From the NCBI GenBank assembly GCA_946998115.1, contig CAMPYB010000006.1:1-54877 (forward strand): 54,877 bases of DNA, read 5' to 3'. This document shows, piece by piece, positions 26,171 through 35,656 of the stretch. Within the stretch, counting starts at the first letter, position 1, and each line of letters starts with the position of its first letter. The translations under genes were made by a program, and so were the position numbers. The stretch is from an uncultured Actinomyces sp. (lineage in GTDB: Bacteria; Actinomycetota; Actinomycetes; Actinomycetales; Actinomycetaceae). The notes under the pieces are model-generated. The model saw nothing but the letters and a program-made list of their open reading frames with translations. It had not been told where the DNA came from and made no database searches.

Positions 26171-27132
26171 CGTGGCACCGTAATGTTGTTAACAATCATA
26201 TTTACTATAGTGTCTGCAGTTAAGCCTTCTAATTCTGCTTCTGGCTGTAGTTTTATTCGATGTTTTAATGTTGGATTTGCCATTGTTTTAATATCATCTG
26301 GTGTCACATAATTTCTGCCGTTTAGCCATGCCCATGCTTTTGAAGCTTTTAGTAGTGTTATAGAACCTCTGGGCGAAGCACCAAGTAATACATTTGGGTT
26401 TTCTCTTGTTGCTTGTACGATATCGGTAATATATCCAAGTAAATCTATGCTTATTTTTACAGTGTTCATTTGATTTCTTGCTTCTAATATTGTTTGAGTA
26501 TTTGCTATTTTATTTATGGAGTGTTCTAAATTTTGATTTACAAATGTTTTATCATGTCTAGTTAATATTTGTATCTCATTTTTTTTACTAGGTAATTTCA
26601 TTGTTATTTTCATAGAAAAACGGTCTAATTGCGCTTCTGGTAAAGTGTATGTGCCTTCATATTCTATTGGGTTTTGTGTTGCTATTACCATAAATGGATT
26701 AGGCATGTGAAAAGTTTGTCCATTTACACTTACTTGTCTTTCTTCCATAGCTTCAAGTAAAGCGGCTTGTGTTTTTGCTGGAGTTCTATTTATTTCGTCA
26801 GCTAATAAAATATTAGTAAATATTGGTCCTTTTTTCATAGTGAAATCTTTTATATTTGCATCGTATATTTGAGATCCTGTGATATCAGATGGCATTAGAT
26901 CTGGTGTAAATTGTATGCGTTTGAAATCGAGATTTAATGTTTTAGCGAGTGATTTTGCAAGTAGTGTTTTGGCTACGCCAGGTACACCTTCTAAAAGTAT
27001 ATGTCCGTCTATTAATAAACCTATCATCAAGCCTGTCAAAGCGGAATCGTGACCTACTATTACTTTAGATATTTCATTTTTTATTTTTTCCAGTTCTTTG
27101 CGTATATCTAGTGTTTCTATGTTATTTTCCAT
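26167..27132 (-). CDS. MoxR-family AAA+ ATPase
   Basis: A 321-residue MoxR-type AAA+ ATPase. Walker A is at residues 49-56 (GVPGVAKT). Walker B is LLADEINR, and the sensor-1 stretch is VIATQNPIEYEGTYTLPEAQLDRF, a MoxR trademark. The arginine-containing ASPRGSITLLKAS segment near the C-terminus is also typical. MoxR proteins are proposed chaperones for maturation of membrane or secreted complexes, with DUF58 partners. It overlaps DUF58 downstream and the DUF4350 gene upstream, so all are translated as a tight operon. Confidence 0.93.
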   Translation of the reverse strand: MENNIETLDIRKELEKIKNEISKVIVGHDSALTGLMIGLLIDGHILLEGVPGVAKTLLAKSLAKTLNLDFKRIQFTPDLMPSDITGSQIYDANIKDFTMKKGPIFTNILLADEINRTPAKTQAALLEAMEERQVSVNGQTFHMPNPFMVIATQNPIEYEGTYTLPEAQLDRFSMKITMKLPSKKNEIQILTRHDKTFVNQNLEHSINKIANTQTILEARNQMNTVKISIDLLGYITDIVQATRENPNVLLGASPRGSITLLKASKAWAWLNGRNYVTPDDIKTMANPTLKHRIKLQPEAELEGLTADTIVNMIVNNITVPR

Positions 27133-28249
27133 TTTTTACCTTTTGTTCGATTGATTCAAGATTTATTGATAGTATGGTTAATTCTTCATTTGAATTTATA
27201 GGTTGTGTATAAAAAATTTTTTCCAGATCTTCGTATTTTGTATTTATTTTATTAGAAAGTATTCTTATAATCTCATTTTTTTCTAATTTATTGTTTAAAT
27301 GTAATATTTTTTTTATTTTTTCTAGATAATATATTCTTATTATTTCTGCAACATAATTTTGATCATTATTTTTTTTATATAGATTAGCTTTTCCAGTAGT
27401 TGTATCTGTGCTTCTTGTTAATGTTATGTTGTTTTCTTTGGCTATAGGTTTTAATCTTTTGCTTTTAGAAATTAAAAGTAGTATTGCGGATATTAATGTT
27501 ATTATTATTATATTTTTAGCCCAAGGTGGTGTTAGCGGATTATTTTCTATTTTTTTCATTGAATATTGATCTGTTATATCGCTAGTGTACCAGTTTATTT
27601 TTTGGTATTTGCTGAACATATTTAATGCTAGTGACGCATTAGAAGCAGAAGTTATATTTTTATTATTAAATATAGACGCATCGGATATATAAAATATTTT
27701 TTGTTTTTTAGTTTTATTTATAATTAATGCATAATTATTATTTGTGGTGGGAAAGCATTTTATTATATTTTTTTCTGTGCTTGTACTTGTATGTATAGAT
27801 GTTAGACTATGCGAAATTTTAGTTTTGTTATTTATATATTCAAATTTACATTCAGATTTTATATTGTCAACTTTTCCTTTAAAATCGCTTTCCACATTAT
27901 TATCTTTATAATTGATTATATTTAGTAAAAATAAATCATTTTTGGTTTTTGTTATAATTTTTTGTAAAGATTTTTTTGGTATATAGTTTGGATTTACTAT
28001 TACGGTTGCAGTTTTTTGTGAATTTTTTATTTGTGTAAGTTGTGAATAATTTTTTATTTTTTCTATTTCTATTTTTTTATTTTTCAAAACTTGAATTAAT
28101 GCCATTGTCCCATTTTTATTTGGGTTATTTATTGCGTATGGTTGTTCAGATGTAGTGTTTGAAAATAGAGTAGTTAATATGATTGATATTATGATTAACG
28201 GAATTATGCTCGACAAATATATTGCGAATTCTTTTTTACTATTTGTCAA
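27122..28249 (-). CDS. DUF4350-like membrane protein
   Basis: A 375-residue protein with an N-terminal membrane helix (about residues 10-28). A central extracytoplasmic domain follows, with the NPNKNGTMALIQVLKN-type opening seen in DUF4350 proteins. A second helix (about 245-265) and a cytoplasmic Lys/Asn-rich C-terminus follow. It overlaps moxR (11 bases) and DUF4129 (4 bases). DUF4350, DUF4129, MoxR and DUF58 genes form a recurrent actinobacterial cluster of unknown function. The family assignment rests on context plus the N-terminal pattern, and divergence is high, so I am moderately confident. Confidence 0.72.
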   Translation of the reverse strand: MTNSKKEFAIYLSSIIPLIIISIILTTLFSNTTSEQPYAINNPNKNGTMALIQVLKNKKIEIEKIKNYSQLTQIKNSQKTATVIVNPNYIPKKSLQKIITKTKNDLFLLNIINYKDNNVESDFKGKVDNIKSECKFEYINNKTKISHSLTSIHTSTSTEKNIIKCFPTTNNNYALIINKTKKQKIFYISDASIFNNKNITSASNASLALNMFSKYQKINWYTSDITDQYSMKKIENNPLTPPWAKNIIIITLISAILLLISKSKRLKPIAKENNITLTRSTDTTTGKANLYKKNNDQNYVAEIIRIYYLEKIKKILHLNNKLEKNEIIRILSNKINTKYEDLEKIFYTQPINSNEELTILSINLESIEQKVKNGK

Positions 28250-28914
28250 TGTATGCCTCCGTATCCGAAACCTTCATATGATTTTTCGTATGGAGTTATA
28301 TTCGATGTTATATCTAGTAATAATTGATATGTAATATTATATTCTTTTTCATTTGCTTTTTGTATTCCATAAAATATGCGGTTAAAAATATTTGTAGTTT
28401 CTATAATGCCTTTTTTATATTGGGGGATAGAAGATATAGCATGTTGAGCTACTTCATTTGGTGTCATATTTCGAGTTATTACTATGACATCTGTTTCTTG
28501 TAAGTATTTTATTATAGCTCTATAAAGTTCCATAGTTCCTATTGTGTAATCTTTTTGTGTATCAGCTGCTGATTTACCAGCAATTAATAATTGTGAATAG
28601 GAACGATTATCTAAGAAAAAATTGGGATTTAATATTTTATTAGGATGATTTTTTTTAATTTTAGTTATTATCAATACGATCAAAACAACTACTATTATGA
28701 AAAGAGTAATTATTATTAGGTCTATAAAACTATTGCCACTATTTGCTTCATTATTAAAAATTGAAATTATAAAATTATTAATATATTCCAATATTTTATA
28801 CCACCATGAAACATTTTTTTCAGCGTATTCTGGTTTTGATAGTTCCTTTTCTAGTAGTTGTTTTGCATCGTCATCTGTGATGAAGATAGGCAATAAAATA
28901 CCTATAATTTTCAC
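28246..28914 (-). CDS. DUF4129 domain protein
   Basis: A 222-residue protein with a hydrophobic start, one strong transmembrane helix (about residues 64-87), and a C-terminal DUF4129 domain. The domain has the typical YRAIIKYLQETDVI, then TPNEVAQHA and FNRIFYG pattern. The orientation suggests the C-terminal domain is cytoplasmic. It overlaps DUF4350 by four bases and follows the GPDPase-like gene by one base. It belongs to the MoxR/DUF58 cluster. DUF4129 domains occur fused to transglutaminase-like proteins elsewhere, but no enzymatic residue can be pointed to here. Confidence 0.78.
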   Translation of the reverse strand: MKIIGILLPIFITDDDAKQLLEKELSKPEYAEKNVSWWYKILEYINNFIISIFNNEANSGNSFIDLIIITLFIIVVVLIVLIITKIKKNHPNKILNPNFFLDNRSYSQLLIAGKSAADTQKDYTIGTMELYRAIIKYLQETDVIVITRNMTPNEVAQHAISSIPQYKKGIIETTNIFNRIFYGIQKANEKEYNITYQLLLDITSNITPYEKSYEGFGYGGIH

Positions 28915-28915
28915 T

Positions 28916-30046
28916 TTATTCGCTTTCTTCTATCGCTTTTTGCAATTCTATGTCTAATCCTTCTTTTCTTATACGCAAATCTATATAAATTAAAGTTGTG
29001 GATATAGCGAAAATTGGTGTTACAAATATTATATTCAATAATGTTGATATAGCATTTGATATCAATAATAATGTGTCAAAATGTAAGAATAATGATAATA
29101 CTAAGTTTGCACCTAGTGATATTATTCCGAAAATAGCGCTCATTAATATTGCTATTAATACGATTCTACCTAAAATTACCCAAAAATATCCTTTAGATAA
29201 TTTCCAGGAACGTTTTATACTACTTAATATTTTTTCATTTTCTAAAACTAATACTTGCGTTGAAAAACTTAAACGTATAATCATAAACAACATTAATATA
29301 ACAGTTATTATGAATAAAATTACAGCTACGATAATTGCAATATAATATAGTTCAGCTGGTAATGTAAAAAACAAAAGCGCAGGTATTACTACTGATATTG
29401 ATAATAGTAACATTCCAATAATTGTAATTAATAAGGAATATACTATTAATAATAAGATTAGCTTTAATAAAAATTCTTTAGACTTATTTATGTAATATTT
29501 TAATGAGTACTTACGTTTTATTACTAAATCAGCAACAGCAAGTGATGATATTCCAGTTATTATTAAAGTAAATATTCCTGATATGATTGATAATATTGAG
29601 GTACTTATTATATAGTTTCTAAAATATTCCAAAATTTCAGGAACAACAGCATTATTTGTATTGATATTTTCAAGAAAATTTTGCAGTGAATTTATAGAGT
29701 TAAATAAAAAATAATTTATTGGAAATTCTATTATTATCAATAGAATAGCTATTATCGAAGATATACCTAAGAAAACTTTAGGATTTTTTTGTATTGCTTT
29801 AAAAGTTCCATCTATTATAGTTGAAATATTTTGTGGGCGCATCGGTATTATGTTACTAGTATCTAGTACAGAATCAGCTTTTGTGTCAGATAGAGAAGTG
29901 CTATCTATATCACTGCTGTTTTTAATTTTTTTTAAAATATTTTCTTTTTCTTCTGGAGTTGCGATTCGTCCATATTTTGGTTCAGGCATTGATTGATCAC
30001 TTTGATCATCATGTTCCCATTTCCAATTATTTGTCTCATCTGACAT
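28916..30046 (-). CDS. Polytopic membrane protein, GPDPase membrane-domain-like
   Basis: A 376-residue protein. It has an acidic, Trp/Asp/Ser-rich cytoplasmic N-terminus (residues 1-75). About six transmembrane helices follow, resembling the membrane domain found in glycerophosphoryl diester phosphodiesterases. No catalytic phosphodiesterase domain is attached. It is the first gene of the minus-strand MoxR cluster, and its 5' region faces comF. A homologous protein normally precedes DUF4129 in actinobacterial clusters. Its function is unknown. Confidence 0.72.
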   Translation of the reverse strand: MSDETNNWKWEHDDQSDQSMPEPKYGRIATPEEKENILKKIKNSSDIDSTSLSDTKADSVLDTSNIIPMRPQNISTIIDGTFKAIQKNPKVFLGISSIIAILLIIIEFPINYFLFNSINSLQNFLENINTNNAVVPEILEYFRNYIISTSILSIISGIFTLIITGISSLAVADLVIKRKYSLKYYINKSKEFLLKLILLLIVYSLLITIIGMLLLSISVVIPALLFFTLPAELYYIAIIVAVILFIITVILMLFMIIRLSFSTQVLVLENEKILSSIKRSWKLSKGYFWVILGRIVLIAILMSAIFGIISLGANLVLSLFLHFDTLLLISNAISTLLNIIFVTPIFAISTTLIYIDLRIRKEGLDIELQKAIEESE

Positions 30047-30193
30047 TAAATTTCCAATCTATATGTACCTACTTAGATAAAATATAACACATAAAATATG
30101 TTATTTTTATTCACATTTTGTGTTTTTTGTGAAAAAAATATGTGCGAATCGAATAATATACCTTTACATCAAATATTGATATGTGGAGGTGAA

Positions 30194-30916
30194 ATGAACA
30201 TTAAAACTATTATATATGCTATAAAAGATTTACTTTGTGATAATTATTGTTTAATTTGTGGAAGACAAGAAAATGTTTTTTGTTTTAGCTGTTTGAGGAA
30301 AATAGAAGAGTGTGAATTAAAAATAGTTCCATATGAGGAAGATATTATTTTATTCACTTTTGGAGAATATGAAGAATTTTGGAAAAAACTAATATTGACA
30401 ATTAAACACAATGAAAATACAGATTTAAGTGAGATATATGATCTTTTATCTCGTTCAATTGTAAGGTATATAAAAAAATTTTTAGAACATGAAAATATTG
30501 AAAGTAGTTTATATTCTATTTTTATTAGTTTTATTCCATCTAGCTGGCATCGTCGTATAAGAGGTAAAAATAATAATCAAGAACTAGCTAGTCGTGTATA
30601 TAAGCTTTTGATGGATGAAAGTAATTTTTTTGTGCAGTACGGAAAATTAATGGAATTTAAATTTTTTTCCAGATCTCAAGCAGGAAAAGATTCATCAAAA
30701 AGATATGAAAATCGTAAAAATAGTTTAATTGTTTTAAATGAAAATATTCCTAGCCGTTCTAAAAATAATTTATACATTATAATTGAGGATGTAGTAACTA
30801 CTGGATCTACGATTAAAGCTTTTATTAATGAATTAAAGAAAAATATTATATGCGATGATAAAGTTTTGTTTTTCACATTAAGTGCTATAAATATCACATC
30901 TCGTGTTAAAAAATAA
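30194..30916 (+). CDS. comF: ComF-family phosphoribosyltransferase-like protein
   Basis: A 240-residue ComF family protein. It has a zinc-ribbon-like N-terminus (C-x2-C in CLICGR, C-x2-C in CFSC) and a phosphoribosyltransferase fold. The PRPP-loop motif is IIIEDVVTTGSTIKA near the C-terminus. In naturally competent bacteria ComF supports DNA uptake; its role in actinobacteria is unclear. I chose ATG 30194 because GGAGGT lies four bases upstream and family members start close to the Cys motif. An in-frame ATG at 30098 would add 32 residues without a Shine-Dalgarno. The order comF-hpf-secA is an actinobacterial constant, but the mtrA-mtrB-lpqB genes that usually come before are missing. Confidence 0.88.
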   Translation: MNIKTIIYAIKDLLCDNYCLICGRQENVFCFSCLRKIEECELKIVPYEEDIILFTFGEYEEFWKKLILTIKHNENTDLSEIYDLLSRSIVRYIKKFLEHENIESSLYSIFISFIPSSWHRRIRGKNNNQELASRVYKLLMDESNFFVQYGKLMEFKFFSRSQAGKDSSKRYENRKNSLIVLNENIPSRSKNNLYIIIEDVVTTGSTIKAFINELKKNIICDDKVLFFTLSAINITSRVKK

Positions 30917-31027
30917 ATACTAGTAGATAAATAAGGTAATATATTAATGTAGTTAATTTAATTTTTAGGAGGTACTCAATTTTTACTTAAATTTATTTTT
31001 TCTTTTTATAATATTTAGGAGGCTAAA

Positions 31028-31666
31028 ATGAAAATCACAATTGTAGGTCGTCGTGTTACAGTCGAACAGAAGTTACGCGACTATATTGAGGAAAAAATAG
31101 CCAAAGTAGAACAATTATATCCTCGTGCGGATACTGTCAATGTTGAAGTAACGCATGAAAATAATCCTCGACAAACAGACACTGCTGAGCGTGTTGAATT
31201 TACTGTTATAGGAAAAGGTCCTATTATTCGCGCTGAAGCTTCTTCTTTTGATAAATTTGCCGCTGTTGATATAGCTGCTGGTAAATTATTTGAACGTTTA
31301 CGTCGTTTACGCGATAGAGCTAAAGATCATCGCAGAGATGAAAATATCAACTTTAATATTGATGGAATTGTGAACGATATTAAATTACCTAAAAAAGAAA
31401 GTAAAATAAAAGCTGAAAAAACTCCGCATGATTTAAAAGTCGGTGAAAGCATAGAATCTCAACTTGGTGATTCACCAGTAGTAGTTAGACAAAAAGTGTA
31501 TGAAGCTGAACAAATGACTACGGAAGATGCTTTAGACCAAATGGAATTGGTTGGACACCCATTTTTCTTGTTTATAGATATCGATACAAAACAACCTTGT
31601 GCTGTTTATCGAAGGCATGGTTGGACATATGGTGTTATTCGGCTAGATGCAGTTGTAAATAAATAG
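31028..31666 (+). CDS. hpf: Long-form ribosome hibernation promoting factor
   Basis: A 212-residue long HPF. The N-terminal S30AE/YfiA domain (about residues 1-105) binds the 30S decoding region. A variable linker follows. The C-terminal dimerisation domain (about 150-210, with ALDQMELVGHPFFLFIDID and YRRHGWTYGVIRL) drives 100S ribosome dimer formation. The start is ATG with a perfect AGGAGG at 31017-31022. A second AGGAGGT at 30967-30973 upstream has no visible ORF. A strong terminator follows the gene. Confidence 0.95.
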   Translation: MKITIVGRRVTVEQKLRDYIEEKIAKVEQLYPRADTVNVEVTHENNPRQTDTAERVEFTVIGKGPIIRAEASSFDKFAAVDIAAGKLFERLRRLRDRAKDHRRDENINFNIDGIVNDIKLPKKESKIKAEKTPHDLKVGESIESQLGDSPVVVRQKVYEAEQMTTEDALDQMELVGHPFFLFIDIDTKQPCAVYRRHGWTYGVIRLDAVVNK

Positions 31667-31683
31667 TATATTAATTTTTTATT

Positions 31684-31716
31684 GAGGCTACTTGTTTCTA
31701 TTGGTAGCCTCTTTTT
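31684..31716 (+). terminator. Intrinsic terminator after hpf
   Basis: A perfect 8-bp stem (GAGGCTAC at 31684-31691, GTAGCCTC at 31704-31711) with a 12-base loop is followed by TTTTT. It separates hpf from secA. Confidence 0.9.
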
Positions 31717-31785
31717 ACATATTTAGACGTTTGATGTAAACTGATAGATAGCCTTAAAAATATATATTTCAAATAGGAGTTCTAA

Positions 31786-34524
31786 GTGTCATTAGTGGAT
31801 AAAATTCTTCGCATTGGTGAAGGTCGTCAACTTAAAAAGTTAAAAGCAATTGCCGATAAAGTTGATGCAGTTGAAGATAAATACAAAGCTATGAGTGATG
31901 AGGAACTAAAAAATCAGACACAAATTTTTAAAGATTTATTAGCTAATGGGAAAACTTTAGATGACATAATGGTAGATGCATTTGCTACAGTTAGAGAAGC
32001 TTCTGCCAGAACTCTTGGTTTGCGACATTTCAAAGTGCAAATAATGGGTGGCGCTGCGTTACACTGGGGAAATATTGCTGAAATGAAAACTGGTGAAGGA
32101 AAAACATTAGTTGCAACTTTGCCTTCATATCTTAGAGCGCTTACTGGAAAAGGTGTGCATGTTGTCACAGTAAATGATTATTTAGCTTCCTACCAATCAG
32201 AGTTGATGGGTAGAGTTTATCGTTTTCTAGGCATGACAACCGGATGCATATTGAACACTATGACGCCTTCTCAACGACGTGAAGAATACAATTGCGATAT
32301 AACTTATGGTACTAATAATGAATTTGGTTTTGATTATTTGCGCGACAATATGGCAGAGTTACCTGAGGAATTAGTTCAACGCGGACATAATTATGTAATT
32401 GTTGATGAGGTAGACTCAATACTTATTGATGAAGCTAGAACTCCTTTGATTATTTCCGGACCTTCTTCTGATGAAGTAAACAAGTGGTATGTAGAGTTTG
32501 CTAAAATTGCTAAAAAACTAGTTTCTGGTGTCGATTATGAAGTGGACGAAAAAAAGAAAACAATTGGTATATTAGAAGATGGTATAGCAAAAGTAGAAGA
32601 CTATTTAGGTATTAATAATTTATACGAGGCTGAAAACACTCCTTTAATTGGATTTTTGAATAATGCTATTAAAGCTAAAGAGATTTTCAAACGTGATAAA
32701 GACTATATCGTAACGCCTGAAGGTGAAGTATTAATCGTTGATGAACATACAGGACGTGTGCTTCCTGGACGTAGATATAATGAAGGAATGCATCAAGCTA
32801 TTGAAGCTAAAGAAAATGTTAAAATAAATTCAGAAAACCAGACTTTAGCAACTATTACATTGCAAAATTATTTCAGACTATATCCTGAAGGTTCTCGTGC
32901 TGGTATGACAGGTACTGCTGAAACTGAGGCTGCAGAATTCGCATCCACTTATAAAATTGGTGTGATTCCTATTCCTACAAATAAACTGATGATAAGAAAA
33001 GATAAAGATGATTTAGTTTATGTTAGTGAATTAGCTAAGTTGAAAGCTATAGTTGCTGATATTGTACAAAGACATGAAAAAGGTCAACCAGTACTTGTAG
33101 GTACTACATCTGTTGAAAAATCTGAAGTCTTATCGTCTCTGCTAAAACAAGTTGGTGTGCCACATGAAGTTTTGAATGCTAAACAACATGAACGTGAAGC
33201 TGGTGTTGTTGCAATGGCTGGTAGAAAAGGTGCAGTAACTGTTGCAACAAATATGGCAGGACGTGGTACAGATATTATGTTGGGTGGAAATGCTGAATTT
33301 ATTGCAGTAGCCAATATGAAAGCTAAAGGATATGATTTATCTGCTGATCCTGAAAAATATGAAAAAGCTTGGCCATCAGTTCTTGAAGAAGCTAAACGTG
33401 CAGTTGCAGATGAGCATGAAGAAGTAACGAAACTGGGTGGCTTATATGTGTTAGGAACTGAAAGACATGAATCCAGACGTATCGATAATCAGCTTCGCGG
33501 TCGTTCTGGTCGTCAAGGTGATCCTGGTGAATCTAGATTTTATTTATCTATGGAAGATGATTTGATGCGACTATTCAATTCATCATTAGCCTATAGAATA
33601 ATGAATTCTTCAGGTTTTGATAAAGATGAACCATTAGAGTTTAAAATAGTTACTAAAGGTATAGCATCTGCCCAAAGACAAGTGGAAGCTAGAAATTTTG
33701 AGATACGTAAAAATGTTTTGAAATACGACGATATCATGACTGAACAGCGTGAAAAAGTTTATCAGCAACGTCGTAGAGTTCTCGAAGGTGAAGATCTGAG
33801 AGAACAGATAATATTCTTTATGGAAAATCTTGTAACAAATATTATTGAGAAATATTGTTCAGCTTCTTCTCCTAAAGATTGGGATTTGGAAGCTTTGTGG
33901 GGAACATTAAGAGAATTTTATCCTGTATCTATTACACTGGATGACCTTGTAAAAGAAGTCGGAACAGTAGAAATGCTTACGCAAAAAATACTTATTGATG
34001 AACTTACTGATGATATTGTTGTTTCCTATGAAGAAGCTGAGAAGAATTTGGCTGGAAATGATATAGCTATAACACAATTGGGTGAAGATCCTATGCGTCA
34101 GTTAGAAAGACGTGTATTACTTGCAACTGTAGACCGTATGTGGCGTGAGCACTTATATGAAATGGATTATTTGAAAGAAGGAATTGGTCTACGTGCTGTT
34201 GCGCAACGTGATCCTTTAGTTGAATATGCTAATGAAGGTGCGCAAATGTTTGTTACTATGATGAATAGGATACGTGAAGAGACTGTAAAGCATATTTTTG
34301 GTTATTATGGCCATTTCAAGCGAGTTCTTGATGAATTAGTTGCTAGTGGAGCTATTAGGTCTGATGAATCAATTATGGGTGATGTTGGTCAGGCTAAAAC
34401 TATTGATAATTTGAATTATTCTTCATCTGATATAGATGATTCTTCTGCTGAAAGTTCGACTGTTAAAAAGCCTGCAGGAAACAGGCGTGAGCGCAGAGCA
34501 AATAAGAAGAAAAATAAAAACTAA
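31786..34524 (+). CDS. secA: Preprotein translocase ATPase SecA
   Basis: SecA, the motor of Sec-dependent protein export, 912 residues. The Walker A motif around residues 102-107 reads TGEGKT. The DEAD-like Walker B is DEVDSILIDEARTPL, with the first Asp near 207. The second nucleotide-binding half has TNMAGRGTDI and RIDNQLRGRSGRQGD. The tail is basic (NRRERRANKKKN) and lacks the zinc-binding Cys motif, which fits actinobacterial SecA1. The start is GTG 31786 with TAGGAG upstream. It is the housekeeping SecA by length, context and completeness; whether a SecA2 exists cannot be seen here. A terminator follows. Confidence 0.98.
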   Translation: MSLVDKILRIGEGRQLKKLKAIADKVDAVEDKYKAMSDEELKNQTQIFKDLLANGKTLDDIMVDAFATVREASARTLGLRHFKVQIMGGAALHWGNIAEMKTGEGKTLVATLPSYLRALTGKGVHVVTVNDYLASYQSELMGRVYRFLGMTTGCILNTMTPSQRREEYNCDITYGTNNEFGFDYLRDNMAELPEELVQRGHNYVIVDEVDSILIDEARTPLIISGPSSDEVNKWYVEFAKIAKKLVSGVDYEVDEKKKTIGILEDGIAKVEDYLGINNLYEAENTPLIGFLNNAIKAKEIFKRDKDYIVTPEGEVLIVDEHTGRVLPGRRYNEGMHQAIEAKENVKINSENQTLATITLQNYFRLYPEGSRAGMTGTAETEAAEFASTYKIGVIPIPTNKLMIRKDKDDLVYVSELAKLKAIVADIVQRHEKGQPVLVGTTSVEKSEVLSSLLKQVGVPHEVLNAKQHEREAGVVAMAGRKGAVTVATNMAGRGTDIMLGGNAEFIAVANMKAKGYDLSADPEKYEKAWPSVLEEAKRAVADEHEEVTKLGGLYVLGTERHESRRIDNQLRGRSGRQGDPGESRFYLSMEDDLMRLFNSSLAYRIMNSSGFDKDEPLEFKIVTKGIASAQRQVEARNFEIRKNVLKYDDIMTEQREKVYQQRRRVLEGEDLREQIIFFMENLVTNIIEKYCSASSPKDWDLEALWGTLREFYPVSITLDDLVKEVGTVEMLTQKILIDELTDDIVVSYEEAEKNLAGNDIAITQLGEDPMRQLERRVLLATVDRMWREHLYEMDYLKEGIGLRAVAQRDPLVEYANEGAQMFVTMMNRIREETVKHIFGYYGHFKRVLDELVASGAIRSDESIMGDVGQAKTIDNLNYSSSDIDDSSAESSTVKKPAGNRRERRANKKKNKN

Positions 34525-34530
34525 TTGTCT

Positions 34531-34561
34531 GTGTGGTACAGTTATTTTGTACCACACTTTT
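34531..34561 (+). terminator. Intrinsic terminator after secA
   Basis: A 9-bp perfect stem (GTGTGGTAC at 34531-34539, GTACCACAC at 34549-34557; a tenth A-T pair is possible) is followed by TTTT. It ends the secA transcript. Confidence 0.88.
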
Positions 34562-34647
34562 TAGAATAATATTGAAAATACATATAAGATTTTATTTGTG
34601 TTTTACATAAATAATAAAACTGCAATATATTTTTTAAAAATAATGTT

Positions 34648-34653
34648 TATAAT
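34648..34653 (+). promoter_or_regulatory. Candidate -10 element for the glucokinase gene
   Basis: A perfect TATAAT lies 59 bases before the glucokinase ATG, downstream of the secA terminator, where a new promoter is expected. No convincing -35 hexamer is seen at the right distance. In such AT-rich DNA this can be chance. Confidence 0.4.
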
Positions 34654-34711
34654 AGTTCAATAGAGAAGTTGCATTATTATATTTCGCTGAAGAAATATTT
34701 ATAGGAGAAAA

Positions 34712-35644
34712 ATGTTATCTGTTGGAGTCGATGTAGGTGGCACTAAAATAGCAGCTGGTTTAGTAGATGATAAAGGTAATATTGTAGATATAGAAAAAAT
34801 AAATACTGAAAATGAAGATTTGCAACAACTTAATGCTGATATTATTTCATTGATAAAAAAACTTGTAGGCAAAAATAATGTATCTTCAATTGGAGTTGCA
34901 ACTACTGGTTTTGTATCTAAGACTCGTGACATAATACTATTTGGAACTAATATTAATCATAAAAATTATAATTTCAAAAAAGCTCTTCAGAAGGAATTGG
35001 CTTATAAAATTGTTATTGAAAATGATGCAGACGCTGCTGGATGGGCTGAATATAAATATGGTAGTGGCAAAGAATATGAATCTATGGTTATGGTAACTTC
35101 AGGTACAGGCATTGGTGGCGCATTAATTATAAATGATCAACTTGTACGAGGTGCTTTTGGTAAGGCTGGAGAAATCGGTCACATGAAAATAGTACCTAAT
35201 GGTAGATTTTGTAGTTGCGGATTACAAGGGTGTTGGGAAGCATATGCGAGCGGAAGTGCATTAGTTGAAAATGCTAATAATATTTTAAAATCTAATCCTA
35301 AAAGTGTAGAAAATATTGTTTCATGTTCTATAGATGGAAAAATTACTGGTCCAAACATAACTAAATTAGCGTTTCAAGATGATAAAGTAGCTAGAAATCT
35401 TATAGAAAATATTGGTTGGTGGTTAGGTTTGGGTATATCAAATATAGCTACTATAATCGATCCAGAAATTATAATTATAGGTGGGGGAGTTAGTGCTGGT
35501 AAGAATATTTTATTGGATGGTGTAAAAAAAGGATATGAGAGTAATTTATCAGCAGGTGCATATGTAGAAAAAGCTCCAATTGTACTAGCGAACTATGATA
35601 ATAATGCAGGTATTATAGGCGTTGCAGATTTATCAAGAAAATAA
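34712..35644 (+). CDS. glk: ROK-family glucokinase
   Basis: A 310-residue ROK (repressor, ORF, kinase) family sugar kinase, most likely glucokinase, phosphorylating glucose with ATP at the head of glycolysis. It has the phosphate-1 motif DVGGTK at residues 7-12 and the sugar-binding ENDADAAGWAE. GTGIGG and the ROK zinc signature also appear (HMK near the start, then CSCGLQGCWE). No DNA-binding domain is present, so it is an enzyme and not a repressor. The start is ATG with AGGAGA upstream. plsC and the PPi-dependent phosphofructokinase follow on the same strand, consistent with a glycolysis-linked unit. Polyphosphate use cannot be judged from the sequence. Confidence 0.87.
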   Translation: MLSVGVDVGGTKIAAGLVDDKGNIVDIEKINTENEDLQQLNADIISLIKKLVGKNNVSSIGVATTGFVSKTRDIILFGTNINHKNYNFKKALQKELAYKIVIENDADAAGWAEYKYGSGKEYESMVMVTSGTGIGGALIINDQLVRGAFGKAGEIGHMKIVPNGRFCSCGLQGCWEAYASGSALVENANNILKSNPKSVENIVSCSIDGKITGPNITKLAFQDDKVARNLIENIGWWLGLGISNIATIIDPEIIIIGGGVSAGKNILLDGVKKGYESNLSAGAYVEKAPIVLANYDNNAGIIGVADLSRK

Positions 35645-35656
35645 ATGAGGGTAATA

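Noticed and set aside
30098..30193. Longer N-terminus of ComF (start 30098)
   Set aside because: The extension is Cys/Phe-rich and has no Shine-Dalgarno; ATG 30194 has GGAGGT at ideal spacing.
31007..31012. TATAAT just before hpf as a promoter
   Set aside because: It would place the transcription start inside the Shine-Dalgarno, and no -35 is present.
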